A stretch of 33,506 bases of DNA. Source: a virus. The notes below the pieces were generated by a model, which made no database searches, was not told the origin of the DNA, and worked only from the letters and a program-made list of their open reading frames with translations. Below, piece by piece: positions 12,497 through 19,869 of this stretch. The position numbers and the translations under genes are program-made. Each line of letters opens with the position of its first letter. The first letter of the stretch is position 1. The stretch spans positions 1 through 33,506 of the IMG/VR virus record IMGVR_UViG_3300034104_004197; one strand, written 5' to 3'.

Positions 12497-13360
12497 ATGC
12501 AGCAAAAGTTCATCGTCGGTTTCTGCACCTTCTCCTACGGCGGCAACGGCGGCATCTCCTCCGAGGTGCCTGACATCCGGGAGTGGATGACCCCCTTGGT
12601 GACGCAGATCGCCAAGGACGAGCGCATCCAGGACATCCGCATCTGGAACCTGTCCGACACGCCCATCACCATGACCCGCAACCGGGCGGTGCTGATGGCT
12701 CGCGAGTACGGCGTGGACGTGCTTGTGATGGTGGACTCGGACATGAAGCCCGATATGTGCGCACCGGAAGGGAAGCCGTTCTTCCAGTCCTCGTTCGACT
12801 TCCTGGTCAACCACTACGCCAAGGGGCCGGTGGTGATCGGCGCTCCGTATTGCGGCCCGCCGCCGACCGAGAACGTCTACGTGTTCCGGTGGCAGAACCA
12901 GCAGTCCGAGAGTGCGAATCCCGACTTCCAGCTGGAGATGTATGACCGGCACACGGCCGCCAAGATGAGCGGCATCCAGGAGTGCGCCGCCCTGCCGACC
13001 GGCCTCATCATGTATGACATGCGGGCCTTTGACCTGACCGAGCCAAAGACCGCGGACGATCGTCCCTGGTTCTACTACGAATGGTCCGACATGTACGCCG
13101 CCCACAAGGCGTCCACGGAGGACGTGACGATGACCCGCGACCTCTCGCTCGTTGGCACCCAGCGGCTGGGCTACAACCCGGTCTTCTGCAACTGGGACGC
13201 CTGGGCGGGGCACTGGAAGCCCAAGTGCGTGGGCAAGCCGGTCTTCATTGCCGCCAAGGATGTGGGGGCCAAGATGAAGCAGAACTGGGAAGCCAACTAT
13301 GACCCCGGCGTGAAGCTCATGGAGCTGCGACCGCGGTGGAGCGTGCGGCCGACCGCGTGA
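12497..13360 (+). CDS. GT-A-fold glycosyltransferase-like protein, 287 aa
   Basis: Starts at the ATG at 12497 behind GAGGTG. The sequence shows the glycosyltransferase family A pattern: an N-terminal beta strand (KFIVGFCTFSYGG), a helix, then TPITMTRNRAVLMAREYGVDVLVMVDSDMKPD (55-86) containing the metal/nucleotide-sugar-binding DxD motif as DSD at 80-82. A conserved acceptor-side region (GIQECAALPTGLIMYDMRAF) and a WSDMYAAHKASTEDVTMTRD segment follow, in which E/D residues are likely catalytic. Phages encode such enzymes to modify virion proteins, DNA or host polysaccharide. Its place among structural genes favours virion glycosylation, which is inferred. The GTG of the next gene overlaps its stop. 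Confidence 0.85.
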   Translation: MQQKFIVGFCTFSYGGNGGISSEVPDIREWMTPLVTQIAKDERIQDIRIWNLSDTPITMTRNRAVLMAREYGVDVLVMVDSDMKPDMCAPEGKPFFQSSFDFLVNHYAKGPVVIGAPYCGPPPTENVYVFRWQNQQSESANPDFQLEMYDRHTAAKMSGIQECAALPTGLIMYDMRAFDLTEPKTADDRPWFYYEWSDMYAAHKASTEDVTMTRDLSLVGTQRLGYNPVFCNWDAWAGHWKPKCVGKPVFIAAKDVGAKMKQNWEANYDPGVKLMELRPRWSVRPTA

Positions 13361-14010
13361 GCGACACCAAAGCCTGCACCCAGTGTGGCACCAGCTACCC
13401 GCTGACAAGCGAACACTGGCACAAGAGCAAGGACGGCTGGCACGCCAAGTGCCGCAAGTGCCGGAACTCCGTGGACAAGCGGGGCCGAGACAAGAAGCGG
13501 CAGAAGAAGCTGGCGGAGATTGAACGCGGGGCCGTGGATTACTTCCTCGCCTCCGCCCGCATCGGCGGCGCCAACATCCCTCACTCCTCCGAGCTGCTGG
13601 AGGTGCTGCTGCGGTACTTCGGCGGCGTGGAGGGTTTCGGGCGGGCGTTTATGAAGCAGATATATGACGCCCCTCCCGGCGGTGCGTTCCGCACCAAGCT
13701 CTTGGATAGCGTGCTGCGGTTGATCGTCAACAACACTGCCATGGGCGGCTCCAAGAAACCCCTGGAGCTGATGACCGAGGAAGAGCTGGAGGCGCAGTAC
13801 AGGCGGGACGTTCTCGCCGCCGCCCTGGCCTATCACCAGAAGCTGGAGGTGAAGAATGAGATGCGATCTGTGCCGGCACTACCGGCAGGACAAGGAGATG
13901 AAGGATCGGGGGGAGTGCCGCCGGTTTCCGCCGGGGGCCAGCCAGACCCTCAAGGGCAAGGGGGAGATCCTGCACCACATGGCGTTCGGCTTCCCGATGG
14001 TGTTCGGTGA
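13357..14010 (+). CDS. Zinc-ribbon protein upstream of terminase, 217 aa; possible small terminase
   Basis: The GTG at 13357 is chosen because it overlaps the previous TGA (GTGA junction); GGAG lies about 13 bases upstream. An earlier in-frame GTG at 13336 has no ribosome-binding site. Residues 7-35 form a zinc ribbon, CxxC-x21-CxxC (C7, C10, C32, C35). A helical domain follows with SSELLEVLLRYFGGVEGFG, LLDSVLRLIVNN and KPLELMTEEELEAQY. The domain and its place just before the large terminase suggest a DNA-recognition role such as the small terminase subunit; this is inference. The last ~50 residues lie over the 13856 gene in another frame and are low-complexity, so the original C-terminus may have been near 13855. 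Confidence 0.65.
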   Translation: MSDTKACTQCGTSYPLTSEHWHKSKDGWHAKCRKCRNSVDKRGRDKKRQKKLAEIERGAVDYFLASARIGGANIPHSSELLEVLLRYFGGVEGFGRAFMKQIYDAPPGGAFRTKLLDSVLRLIVNNTAMGGSKKPLELMTEEELEAQYRRDVLAAALAYHQKLEVKNEMRSVPALPAGQGDEGSGGVPPVSAGGQPDPQGQGGDPAPHGVRLPDGVR

Positions 14011-14077
14011 ATGGCACTGTGGTGAGTTCGATGCGGCGACACCCGAAGATCGAAATCCCGAATCCGCCCGAGGCTGA
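13856..14077 (+). CDS. Small four-cysteine zinc-finger-like protein, 73 aa
   Basis: Starts at the ATG at 13856 with GGAGGTGA six bases upstream, one of the best ribosome-binding sites in the region. The pattern CDLCRHYRQ (C3, C6), GECRRFPPG (C21) and WHCGEF (C55) is a known small family in phages and bacteria in which four cysteines presumably bind a metal and CR.(F/Y)PP and W.CGEF are conserved. The biochemical role is unknown. It overlaps the end of the previous frame by 155 bases and the start of the terminase gene by 47 bases, giving an unusually dense stretch. Confidence 0.75.
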   Translation: MRCDLCRHYRQDKEMKDRGECRRFPPGASQTLKGKGEILHHMAFGFPMVFGEWHCGEFDAATPEDRNPESARG

Positions 14078-15710
14078 ATCCCAGCCCCTGACGCAGCACG
14101 CTCTCCAGCAGCTGCGGGAGGTGCAGGCCGAGCTTGCGGCACGCCGCCTGGAGGCATTGCGGCTGTACCAGCCCATGCCACACCAGGAGGAGTTCCATCG
14201 GTGCATCTCCAGCGAGCGGATCGTCCTGGGCGGCAACCGAGGCGGCAAGAGCTTGGCGGTGGCGGTGGAGGCCGCGCGTGCCGCAACGGGGTGCGATCCG
14301 TACGGCAAATACCCAGAGACAGACGGCAACCTCGCCATCGTCGGCCGGAACTGGCCGCACATCGGTCTGGTGATCTACCCCATCCTGTTTAAGGCCGGGG
14401 CGTTCCGGATCACCAAGGATGAGGCCACGGGCGAGTGGCGTGCCTTGCGTCCCGGGGAGAGTCGCGTCGGGAGCAAGCCAGCGCCGCCCCTCATCCCGCC
14501 CCGGATGATTAAGGACATGTCCTGGGTGCTGAAGAACGCCGGCTATCTGAACAAGGTGGAGTTGATTAACGGCTGGACGATCTGGTGCTTCTCCAGCGAA
14601 GGCGAACCGCCGCAGGGCTACCAGGCCGATCTCATTTGGCTGGACGAGGACTTGAACAACGAGCGGTGGGTGGGCGAGTGCCAGGCCCGACTCGCGGATC
14701 GCAAGGGCCGCTTTGTTTGGTCCGCGATGCCGCACTCCAAGAACGACGCCCTCATTGGACTCTGCGAGCGTGCCGACCAGGCGGCCGAGCGTGGCGACGA
14801 GAAGCCGCTCATCAAGAAGTTCACCTTCCGCTTCCTGGACAACCAGTTCATCGATGACGAGGAGAAGAAGAAGAACATTGAGCGGTGGTCGGCTCTCGGG
14901 GTCGAAGAGCTGCGGATGCGGGCCGAGGGTGAGTTCACCACCGAAAGCACGCTCATGTATCCCACGTTCAACACGTCGGTACACATCCATCCGCGGTCGG
15001 AGCTGCCGGCTGGCCTCGTCCCGCCCGACTGGACGCGGTACGTGGCGATTGACCCGGGCCATGCAGTGATGGCGTGCGTCTTCGGGGCCGTGCCGCCAGA
15101 CGAGAAGTTCCTACTGCTCTATGACGAGCTGTACATCCGGCAGTGCAATGCGCTGATCTTCGGAGAGCAGTTTGCCGCCAAGGCCGATGGGCAGCACTTC
15201 TACAACTTCATCATGGATATGCACGGCGGCATGCTCCGCGACCTGGGGTCCGGCCGTCTGCCGCATGAGCTGTACAGCGAGGAGCTGAAGAAGCGTGGCA
15301 TCCGCTCCCAGATTAGCGGCCACGGGTTCATGCCCGGCTCTGATGACATTCCGGCGCGCACTGCGATGGTGCGGCAGATGCTGCACATCCGCGGAGACGG
15401 CAGCGTGCGGCTCAAGATTCTAGAGGGAGCCTGCCCCAATCTCCTCCGCGAGCTGAAGCGGTATCGGAAGAAGACGACCACGGTCAACGGGCAGGTCTAC
15501 GTGACCGACGAGCCGCAGACCCGAGGCGACGTGCATGCCGTGCAGACGTGCGAGTACCTCTGCGCCTACGAACCGAAATACCACAAGCCCCCAAAGTCAT
15601 TTGGCCCAGAGCCGTGGTGGGTGAAGTGGCTGTCCGACAAGAAGAAGAGGCAGGGGTCCGAAGACTCCTGCGTGATCCTTGGCCCGTTAGGGAGCAGACC
15701 CCGTGAGTGA
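14031..15710 (+). CDS. terL: Terminase large subunit, 559 aa
   Basis: The ATG at 14031 is preferred, with GGTGAG just upstream; GTG codons further upstream are in frame but weaker. The ATPase domain has Walker A GGNRGGKS (67-74) and Walker B LIWLDED (201-207, catalytic Glu in DED). The C-terminal RNase H-like nuclease has AIDPG (Asp 341), FIMDMHGG (Asp 396) and GDVHAVQTCEYL (Asp 500) as the likely metal-binding acidic residues. The protein translocates phage DNA into the procapsid through the portal and cuts concatemers. The basic C-terminal tail (SDKKKRQGS) may contact the portal or DNA. The gene overlaps the preceding zinc-finger gene and, by eight bases, the next gene. Confidence 0.95.
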   Translation: MRRHPKIEIPNPPEAESQPLTQHALQQLREVQAELAARRLEALRLYQPMPHQEEFHRCISSERIVLGGNRGGKSLAVAVEAARAATGCDPYGKYPETDGNLAIVGRNWPHIGLVIYPILFKAGAFRITKDEATGEWRALRPGESRVGSKPAPPLIPPRMIKDMSWVLKNAGYLNKVELINGWTIWCFSSEGEPPQGYQADLIWLDEDLNNERWVGECQARLADRKGRFVWSAMPHSKNDALIGLCERADQAAERGDEKPLIKKFTFRFLDNQFIDDEEKKKNIERWSALGVEELRMRAEGEFTTESTLMYPTFNTSVHIHPRSELPAGLVPPDWTRYVAIDPGHAVMACVFGAVPPDEKFLLLYDELYIRQCNALIFGEQFAAKADGQHFYNFIMDMHGGMLRDLGSGRLPHELYSEELKKRGIRSQISGHGFMPGSDDIPARTAMVRQMLHIRGDGSVRLKILEGACPNLLRELKRYRKKTTTVNGQVYVTDEPQTRGDVHAVQTCEYLCAYEPKYHKPPKSFGPEPWWVKWLSDKKKRQGSEDSCVILGPLGSRPRE

Positions 15711-16026
15711 TTATCGCATGCCCGTCGCCGCGCTTGGCGAGTTCGTCCTGTACTTCCGCCATGAGGGTGCCGACCCCGTCCCGGCCTTGGTGACGCACGT
15801 CTCCTCCAGGACGCTGACCCTGTGGGCCATCGCCCCCGGCTACGGCGGCACGGAGAAGGCGTCGGTCCACCACCTCTCCGACCCCGGGGTCAATGAGTTC
15901 CCGGCGTGGAAGGAATACGGCTTCTGGGATCACAAGCCCCAGGACGCCCGGCTGGCCATCCTGAGCGAGAAAGTGGCCCTTCTCCAGCAGAAAGTGGCCG
16001 ACTTGGAGGGGCGGAAGGGGAAGTAG
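15703..16026 (+). CDS. SH3-like/coiled-coil protein, 107 aa, between terminase and portal
   Basis: A GTG start at 15703 is preferred because GGGAG lies eight bases upstream and the gene then overlaps the terminase stop; an in-frame ATG at 15718 is the alternative. The N-terminal part looks like a small beta barrel (GEFVLYFRHEGADPVPALVT, TLTLWAIAPG), a pattern I recall from small phage proteins of similar context. A linker follows with HHLSDPGVNEFPAWKEYGFWD. The last 25 residues form a clear heptad coiled coil (LAILSEKVALLQQKVADLEG). After the TAG, the same frame continues four codons to a second TAG. Role unknown; possibly a head-tail or packaging accessory. Confidence 0.75.
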   Translation: MSDYRMPVAALGEFVLYFRHEGADPVPALVTHVSSRTLTLWAIAPGYGGTEKASVHHLSDPGVNEFPAWKEYGFWDHKPQDARLAILSEKVALLQQKVADLEGRKGK

Positions 16027-16049
16027 GGCAATAGTCAGTAGGAGACAAC

Positions 16050-18047
16050 ATGCCCGACGAAAACCCCCTGCGCCCCATCGTTTCGCGGTGGCTTGAGTGC
16101 ATCCGGCAAGCCGAAAAACACAAGCGGCCCTTCCAGGCAGATGCGGAAGAGGCGATGCAGTTCTTCGCTGGCGACCCGGATTACATGTGGCAGGACAAGT
16201 ACGCGCGTGGGGAACGCGGCTACAACCGCGGCATGAATCCCCCGGCCTTCCGGATGCAGGTCAACCGGGTGTGGGAGGCCGTGCGTCTGTTCGCGGCCGT
16301 CATTCATCACCGGAATCCGACGCGGACGGTGCTGCCCAAGGAGTACCCGGTCATCGGGCCGGCGCTGCTGGGAATCTTTCCGCAGCCCCCCGTGCCGCAG
16401 ATGGGTCCGGACGGGCAGCCCGTCATCGGGCCGGATGGCCAGCCGGTGATGATGCCGGACCCCGGGATGATGGCCTACCAGCAGGGCTTGCAGCAGCAGC
16501 AGGCACTCTTTGAGAAGCGGAAGGTTGTCTCCAAGCTCCTGGAGGACTACCTCAACTACACGCCCAATGAGCTGGACCTGAAGCGGCACTCCCGCAAGGT
16601 AGTCGAAGAGGCGCTCATCAAGGGCGCCGGCGTGTGGTGGCATGAGCTGTATTCGCCGCCAGGCTCCACGGTGAGGATGGCCGGGAGCTTCTATGACACC
16701 ATCGACAACCTCCTGTGGGATCCCGACGCCGACGAGTATGAGGACATCCGCTGGGCCGCCCGCAAGCGTATCCAGCCCATCGATGAGGTGGCGGCCAAGT
16801 TCGGCCTGCAACGAGAAGACCTCAAGGGCCACATCGAAAGCTACTACGCCCGCTCCGAGCAGGGCGACCGCGGCTACGAACACCGCAAGAAGAACGGCCA
16901 GACCAACGACCTCATCTGCTACTGGGAGATATACAGCAAGACCGGCTTTGGGGATCGCCTCAAGGATGGCAACAAGGAGCTGCAGGGCAAGTTTGATGCG
17001 CTCGGTGCCAACTGCTACATCGTTGTGGCCGAGGGCGTGGACTTCCCGCTGAACCTGCCGCCGGCCATCCTCCAGGAGGAAGTGGACGAGTCCGGCCTGC
17101 CGCAGTCGCTGTTCATGGCGGCGCAGTGGCCGATCCCCTTCTGGGCCGAGCCGCACGGCTGGCCCTTCACCGTCCTCGCCTGGCACGGCAAGCCGGGCTA
17201 CTCCTGGCCGATCTCGCTGATCCGGCCTGGCATCGGGGAATTGCGGTTCATCAATTGGGCGATGAGCTTCCTCGCCACCAGGATCGCCACCGCCTCGCAG
17301 ACCCTCATCGGCGTGGCGAAGTCAGCGGACCCCGATATAAAAGCCAAAATCCTGGAGAAGGACGAGGGTGGCCTAAAGATCGTCGAAATCTCCGAGGCCA
17401 TCGGCCGGTCGGTCAACGACGTGATCTCGGTCTTCCAGATGCCGGGCGTCACGTCCGACATGTACCAGATCATCTCCGAGGTCACCGCTCTCTTCGACCG
17501 GCGAGTCGGTTTGACCGAGCTGATTTACGGCATGACGCGGAATCAGTTCCGGTCGGCGGCCGAGGCCCAGGTGAAGGCCGAGCAGATTTCGGTGCGGCCG
17601 GATGACTACGCCGACATCCTGGAGAACGCCCTGTCGGACGTGGCCCGCAAGGAAGCGTTGCTGGCCCGCTGGCTCGTCAACCCCGAGGACGTTGCCCCGT
17701 TGCTTGGCCCGATGGCCGCCCAGGCGTGGCAACTGCATGTGCGTGCCGAGGCGCCGGACACCATCGTCCGCGAGTACGACTACCGCGTGGAGGCCGGCAG
17801 CACCAAGAAGCCCAACGTGGCGACCAAGATCGAAAACATGAACTCGTTCATGCAGATCATCATGCCGGTCGCGCAGGGTCTGCTGCAGGCGGGTCGCCCC
17901 GAGCTGTTCAACGCGATCATGAAGAACTGGGGCCAGAACATGCAGATGGACGTGACCGACTTCCTGGTCCCGCCGCCTCCTCCGCCTCCGCCCGGTCCTC
18001 CCCCTGGACAACAGCCTGGCACCCCCCCGCAGGAACCGCCGCAATGA
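16050..18047 (+). CDS. Portal protein, 665 aa
   Basis: Starts at the ATG at 16050 behind AGGAGA. Length, position after terminase and internal pattern fit a podovirus-type portal: an N-terminal helical region with AMQFFAGDPDYMWQ (35-48), FRMQVNRVWEAVRLFAAVI, a Pro/Gly/Gln insertion (about 110-150), the wing-like segment with FYDTIDNLLWDPDADEYEDI, the hydrophobic WPFTVLAWHGKPGYSW and LIRPGIGELRFINWAMSFLATRIA, and long C-terminal helices (GMTRNQFRSAAEAQVKAEQI). It ends in a proline run (PPPPPPPPGPPPG) and Gln/Pro tail. Twelve copies would form the vertex ring for DNA entry and tail attachment. The ATG of the next gene overlaps its TGA (ATGA). Confidence 0.88.
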   Translation: MPDENPLRPIVSRWLECIRQAEKHKRPFQADAEEAMQFFAGDPDYMWQDKYARGERGYNRGMNPPAFRMQVNRVWEAVRLFAAVIHHRNPTRTVLPKEYPVIGPALLGIFPQPPVPQMGPDGQPVIGPDGQPVMMPDPGMMAYQQGLQQQQALFEKRKVVSKLLEDYLNYTPNELDLKRHSRKVVEEALIKGAGVWWHELYSPPGSTVRMAGSFYDTIDNLLWDPDADEYEDIRWAARKRIQPIDEVAAKFGLQREDLKGHIESYYARSEQGDRGYEHRKKNGQTNDLICYWEIYSKTGFGDRLKDGNKELQGKFDALGANCYIVVAEGVDFPLNLPPAILQEEVDESGLPQSLFMAAQWPIPFWAEPHGWPFTVLAWHGKPGYSWPISLIRPGIGELRFINWAMSFLATRIATASQTLIGVAKSADPDIKAKILEKDEGGLKIVEISEAIGRSVNDVISVFQMPGVTSDMYQIISEVTALFDRRVGLTELIYGMTRNQFRSAAEAQVKAEQISVRPDDYADILENALSDVARKEALLARWLVNPEDVAPLLGPMAAQAWQLHVRAEAPDTIVREYDYRVEAGSTKKPNVATKIENMNSFMQIIMPVAQGLLQAGRPELFNAIMKNWGQNMQMDVTDFLVPPPPPPPPGPPPGQQPGTPPQEPPQ

Positions 18048-18577
18048 ACATCCCCGCTGAAGTGAAGCACGCTGGCCCCGAGGCCGTGAAGACCTACCGG
18101 CAGTCGATTGCGGCGGGTGCCACGGAGAAGTTCGCCGTGATGTGCGCCCTCCAGTGCCCCCCGGGGACGAGCGGCTCCGACCGGGCATTCATGGAGGGCC
18201 GCTACAACAACCAGCAGCTGGACGATCTGCCGGCCCGCCAGGCCAAGTTCATCGTCAAGGAGGCCAAGGCGGCGGGCATCTCCATCAGCGGCAAGCACTA
18301 CGTGGGCGGCATTGCCGACAAGCGTGGCTGGCGTGATCCCAAGGCGTGGGTGTCCTCCAACGACGAGGTGCTGAAGGTCGCCCATGAGCGGCGGCTGGCC
18401 GTGTCGGGGAGCGTGAACTATGACCCCGGCCCTGCCCCGCCGCAGCGGAAGCTCATCAGCGAATCGATTGTCCGCGACGAGGTGGCGCGGGCCAAGCGGC
18501 TGAACCCCCGGGCCAAGACCGCCGACCTCCGCGAGCAGGTGATCGCCAAGCACGCCTACCGCGTGAAGGGGAGATAG
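18044..18577 (+). CDS. Conserved phage protein downstream of portal, 177 aa
   Basis: The frame is open well upstream inside the portal gene, but the ATG at 18044, overlapping the portal stop (ATGA), is the likely start. The pattern TEKFAVMCALQCPPGTSGSD (27-46), RAFMEGRYNNQQLDDLPARQ, a basic helix (AKFIVKEAKAAGISISGKHYV), GWRDPKAWVSSNDEVLKVA and a C-terminal basic helix (RAKRLNPRAKTADLREQVI) matches a family I recall from other podovirus-like genomes, without known function. It is soluble and basic. Its place between portal and fibre genes suggests a virion or assembly protein. Confidence 0.75.
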   Translation: MNIPAEVKHAGPEAVKTYRQSIAAGATEKFAVMCALQCPPGTSGSDRAFMEGRYNNQQLDDLPARQAKFIVKEAKAAGISISGKHYVGGIADKRGWRDPKAWVSSNDEVLKVAHERRLAVSGSVNYDPGPAPPQRKLISESIVRDEVARAKRLNPRAKTADLREQVIAKHAYRVKGR

Positions 18578-18868
18578 ATGCCTCGCATCCAGATTCGTCG
18601 GGACAACGCGAGTGTGTGGGCGCAGATCAATCCCATCCTCTTTGCCGGCGAGTTCGGCCTGGAGCGGGACACGCTCTCCGTGAAGATCGGAGACGGCGTG
18701 ACACGCTGGAACGCACTTCCGTACGTGATGGGGCCAGAGGCATTGCTGATTGCAAACGCCTCCGATGCGGAGCTGACGGCCCTCCAGGACGGCAATCTGC
18801 TGCGGTACGAAAACGGCAAGTGGCGAAACTCTTCGGACGTGGGAAGCATCAACGGGGGTAATTTCTAA
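18578..18868 (+). CDS. Short tail-fibre N-terminal-domain protein, 96 aa
   Basis: Starts at the ATG directly after the previous TAG, with GGGGAGA upstream. The sequence IQIRRDNASVWAQINPILFA then GEFGLERDTLSVKIGDGVT and RWNALPYV (about residues 4-50) is the repeated module seen at the N-termini of phage receptor-binding proteins such as major tropism determinants (Mtd_N-like), where it attaches the fibre to the virion. Here it stands almost alone, with a short helical tail ending NGKWRNSSDVGSINGG. It may be a chaperone, a collar subunit or the trimerising base for the longer fibres that follow. The TAA overlaps the next ATG. Confidence 0.75.
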   Translation: MPRIQIRRDNASVWAQINPILFAGEFGLERDTLSVKIGDGVTRWNALPYVMGPEALLIANASDAELTALQDGNLLRYENGKWRNSSDVGSINGGNF

Positions 18869-19869
18869 TGGCAACGATTCAGATCAAGCGGCGCGCAACG
18901 GGCGGCGCGTCAGGGGCGCCGGCGAGCCTTCTCGTCGGGGAGCCTGCCTACTCGGAAGTGGACAACATCGCATACATCGGCGTCACGGGCGGAACCGTGC
19001 TGCCCATCGGCGGTACTGGCGCCTTCTGCACGCTGACCTCCACGCAGACGATCAGTGGCGCCAAGACGTTCAGCGGCGCCTGCAGCTTCTCGTCCAGCGT
19101 CACGGCCCCCACGGCGGCCAACGGAACCAACAACACCACCGTGGCGACCACCGCGTTTGTGGCGAACTACGCCACTGCCCAGGGCTTTATCACCACTGCC
19201 ACGCCGCTGAACAGCCTGGCCACCGCCACCGGCAACTACTCCATGGGGAGCAACCGGCTGACGAACCTGGCCGAGCCGACCAGCGCCCAGGACGCAGCGA
19301 CCAAGAACTACGTGGACAACGTGGCCTTGGGCCTGGACTTCAAGGCGAGCTGCCGCGTGGCCACCACGGCCAACATCACGCTCTCGGGCACGCAGACCAT
19401 CGACGGCGTGGCTGTCGTTGCCGGCGACCGCGTCCTGGTGAAGAACCAGACCACCGCCAGCGCCAACGGCATCTACGTGGTGGCGGCGGGTGCGTGGAGC
19501 CGCTCCGCCGATGCGGACGCCACCGCCGAAGTGCATTCCGGCCTGTTCGTCCTCGTTGAGGAAGGCACCACCAACGCCGATACCGCCTGGGTGCTGTCCA
19601 CCAACAACCCCATCACGCTTGGCACCACGGCACTGGCGTTCACGCAGTTCTCCAGTGGCGCGGGCAGCGGCTCCACGTCCATCACCACGCTGGGAACGAT
19701 CACCACCGGCACCTGGAATGCGACCACCATCGCCGTGTCGCGGGGAGGTACGGGGGCCACAACCCTCACCGGCATCGTCAAGGGGAACGGCACTAGCGCG
19801 TTCACTGCCGCCGTGGCCGGCACGGACTATCTGGCGCCGGATTCGACCGTGGACGGGGGCACGTACTGA
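18868..19869 (+). CDS. Tail fibre protein, 333 aa
   Basis: Starts in TAATG. The N-terminus (ATIQIKRRATGGASGAP, LLVGEPAYSE) is a short copy of the fibre-attachment module of the previous gene. The rest is Thr/Ser/Ala/Gly-rich beta sequence typical of fibre shafts: TLTSTQTISGAKTFSGA, TATGNYSMGSNRLTNLAEPT, then AATKNYVDN, which I recognise as a common tail-fibre repeat unit ending in a helix. A second unit follows around VKNQTTASANGIYVVAAGA and the C-terminal TAVAVSRGGTGATTLTGI-like repeat (SRGGTGATTLTGI). Likely a trimeric shaft that binds host surface glycans. No chaperone domain is seen. Confidence 0.85.
   Translation: MATIQIKRRATGGASGAPASLLVGEPAYSEVDNIAYIGVTGGTVLPIGGTGAFCTLTSTQTISGAKTFSGACSFSSSVTAPTAANGTNNTTVATTAFVANYATAQGFITTATPLNSLATATGNYSMGSNRLTNLAEPTSAQDAATKNYVDNVALGLDFKASCRVATTANITLSGTQTIDGVAVVAGDRVLVKNQTTASANGIYVVAAGAWSRSADADATAEVHSGLFVLVEEGTTNADTAWVLSTNNPITLGTTALAFTQFSSGAGSGSTSITTLGTITTGTWNATTIAVSRGGTGATTLTGIVKGNGTSAFTAAVAGTDYLAPDSTVDGGTY

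Noticed and set aside
13950-15062. Long antisense frames opposite terminase, portal and fibre genes
   Set aside because: Expected by-products of GC-rich codon use; none has a ribosome-binding site or a recognisable motif.
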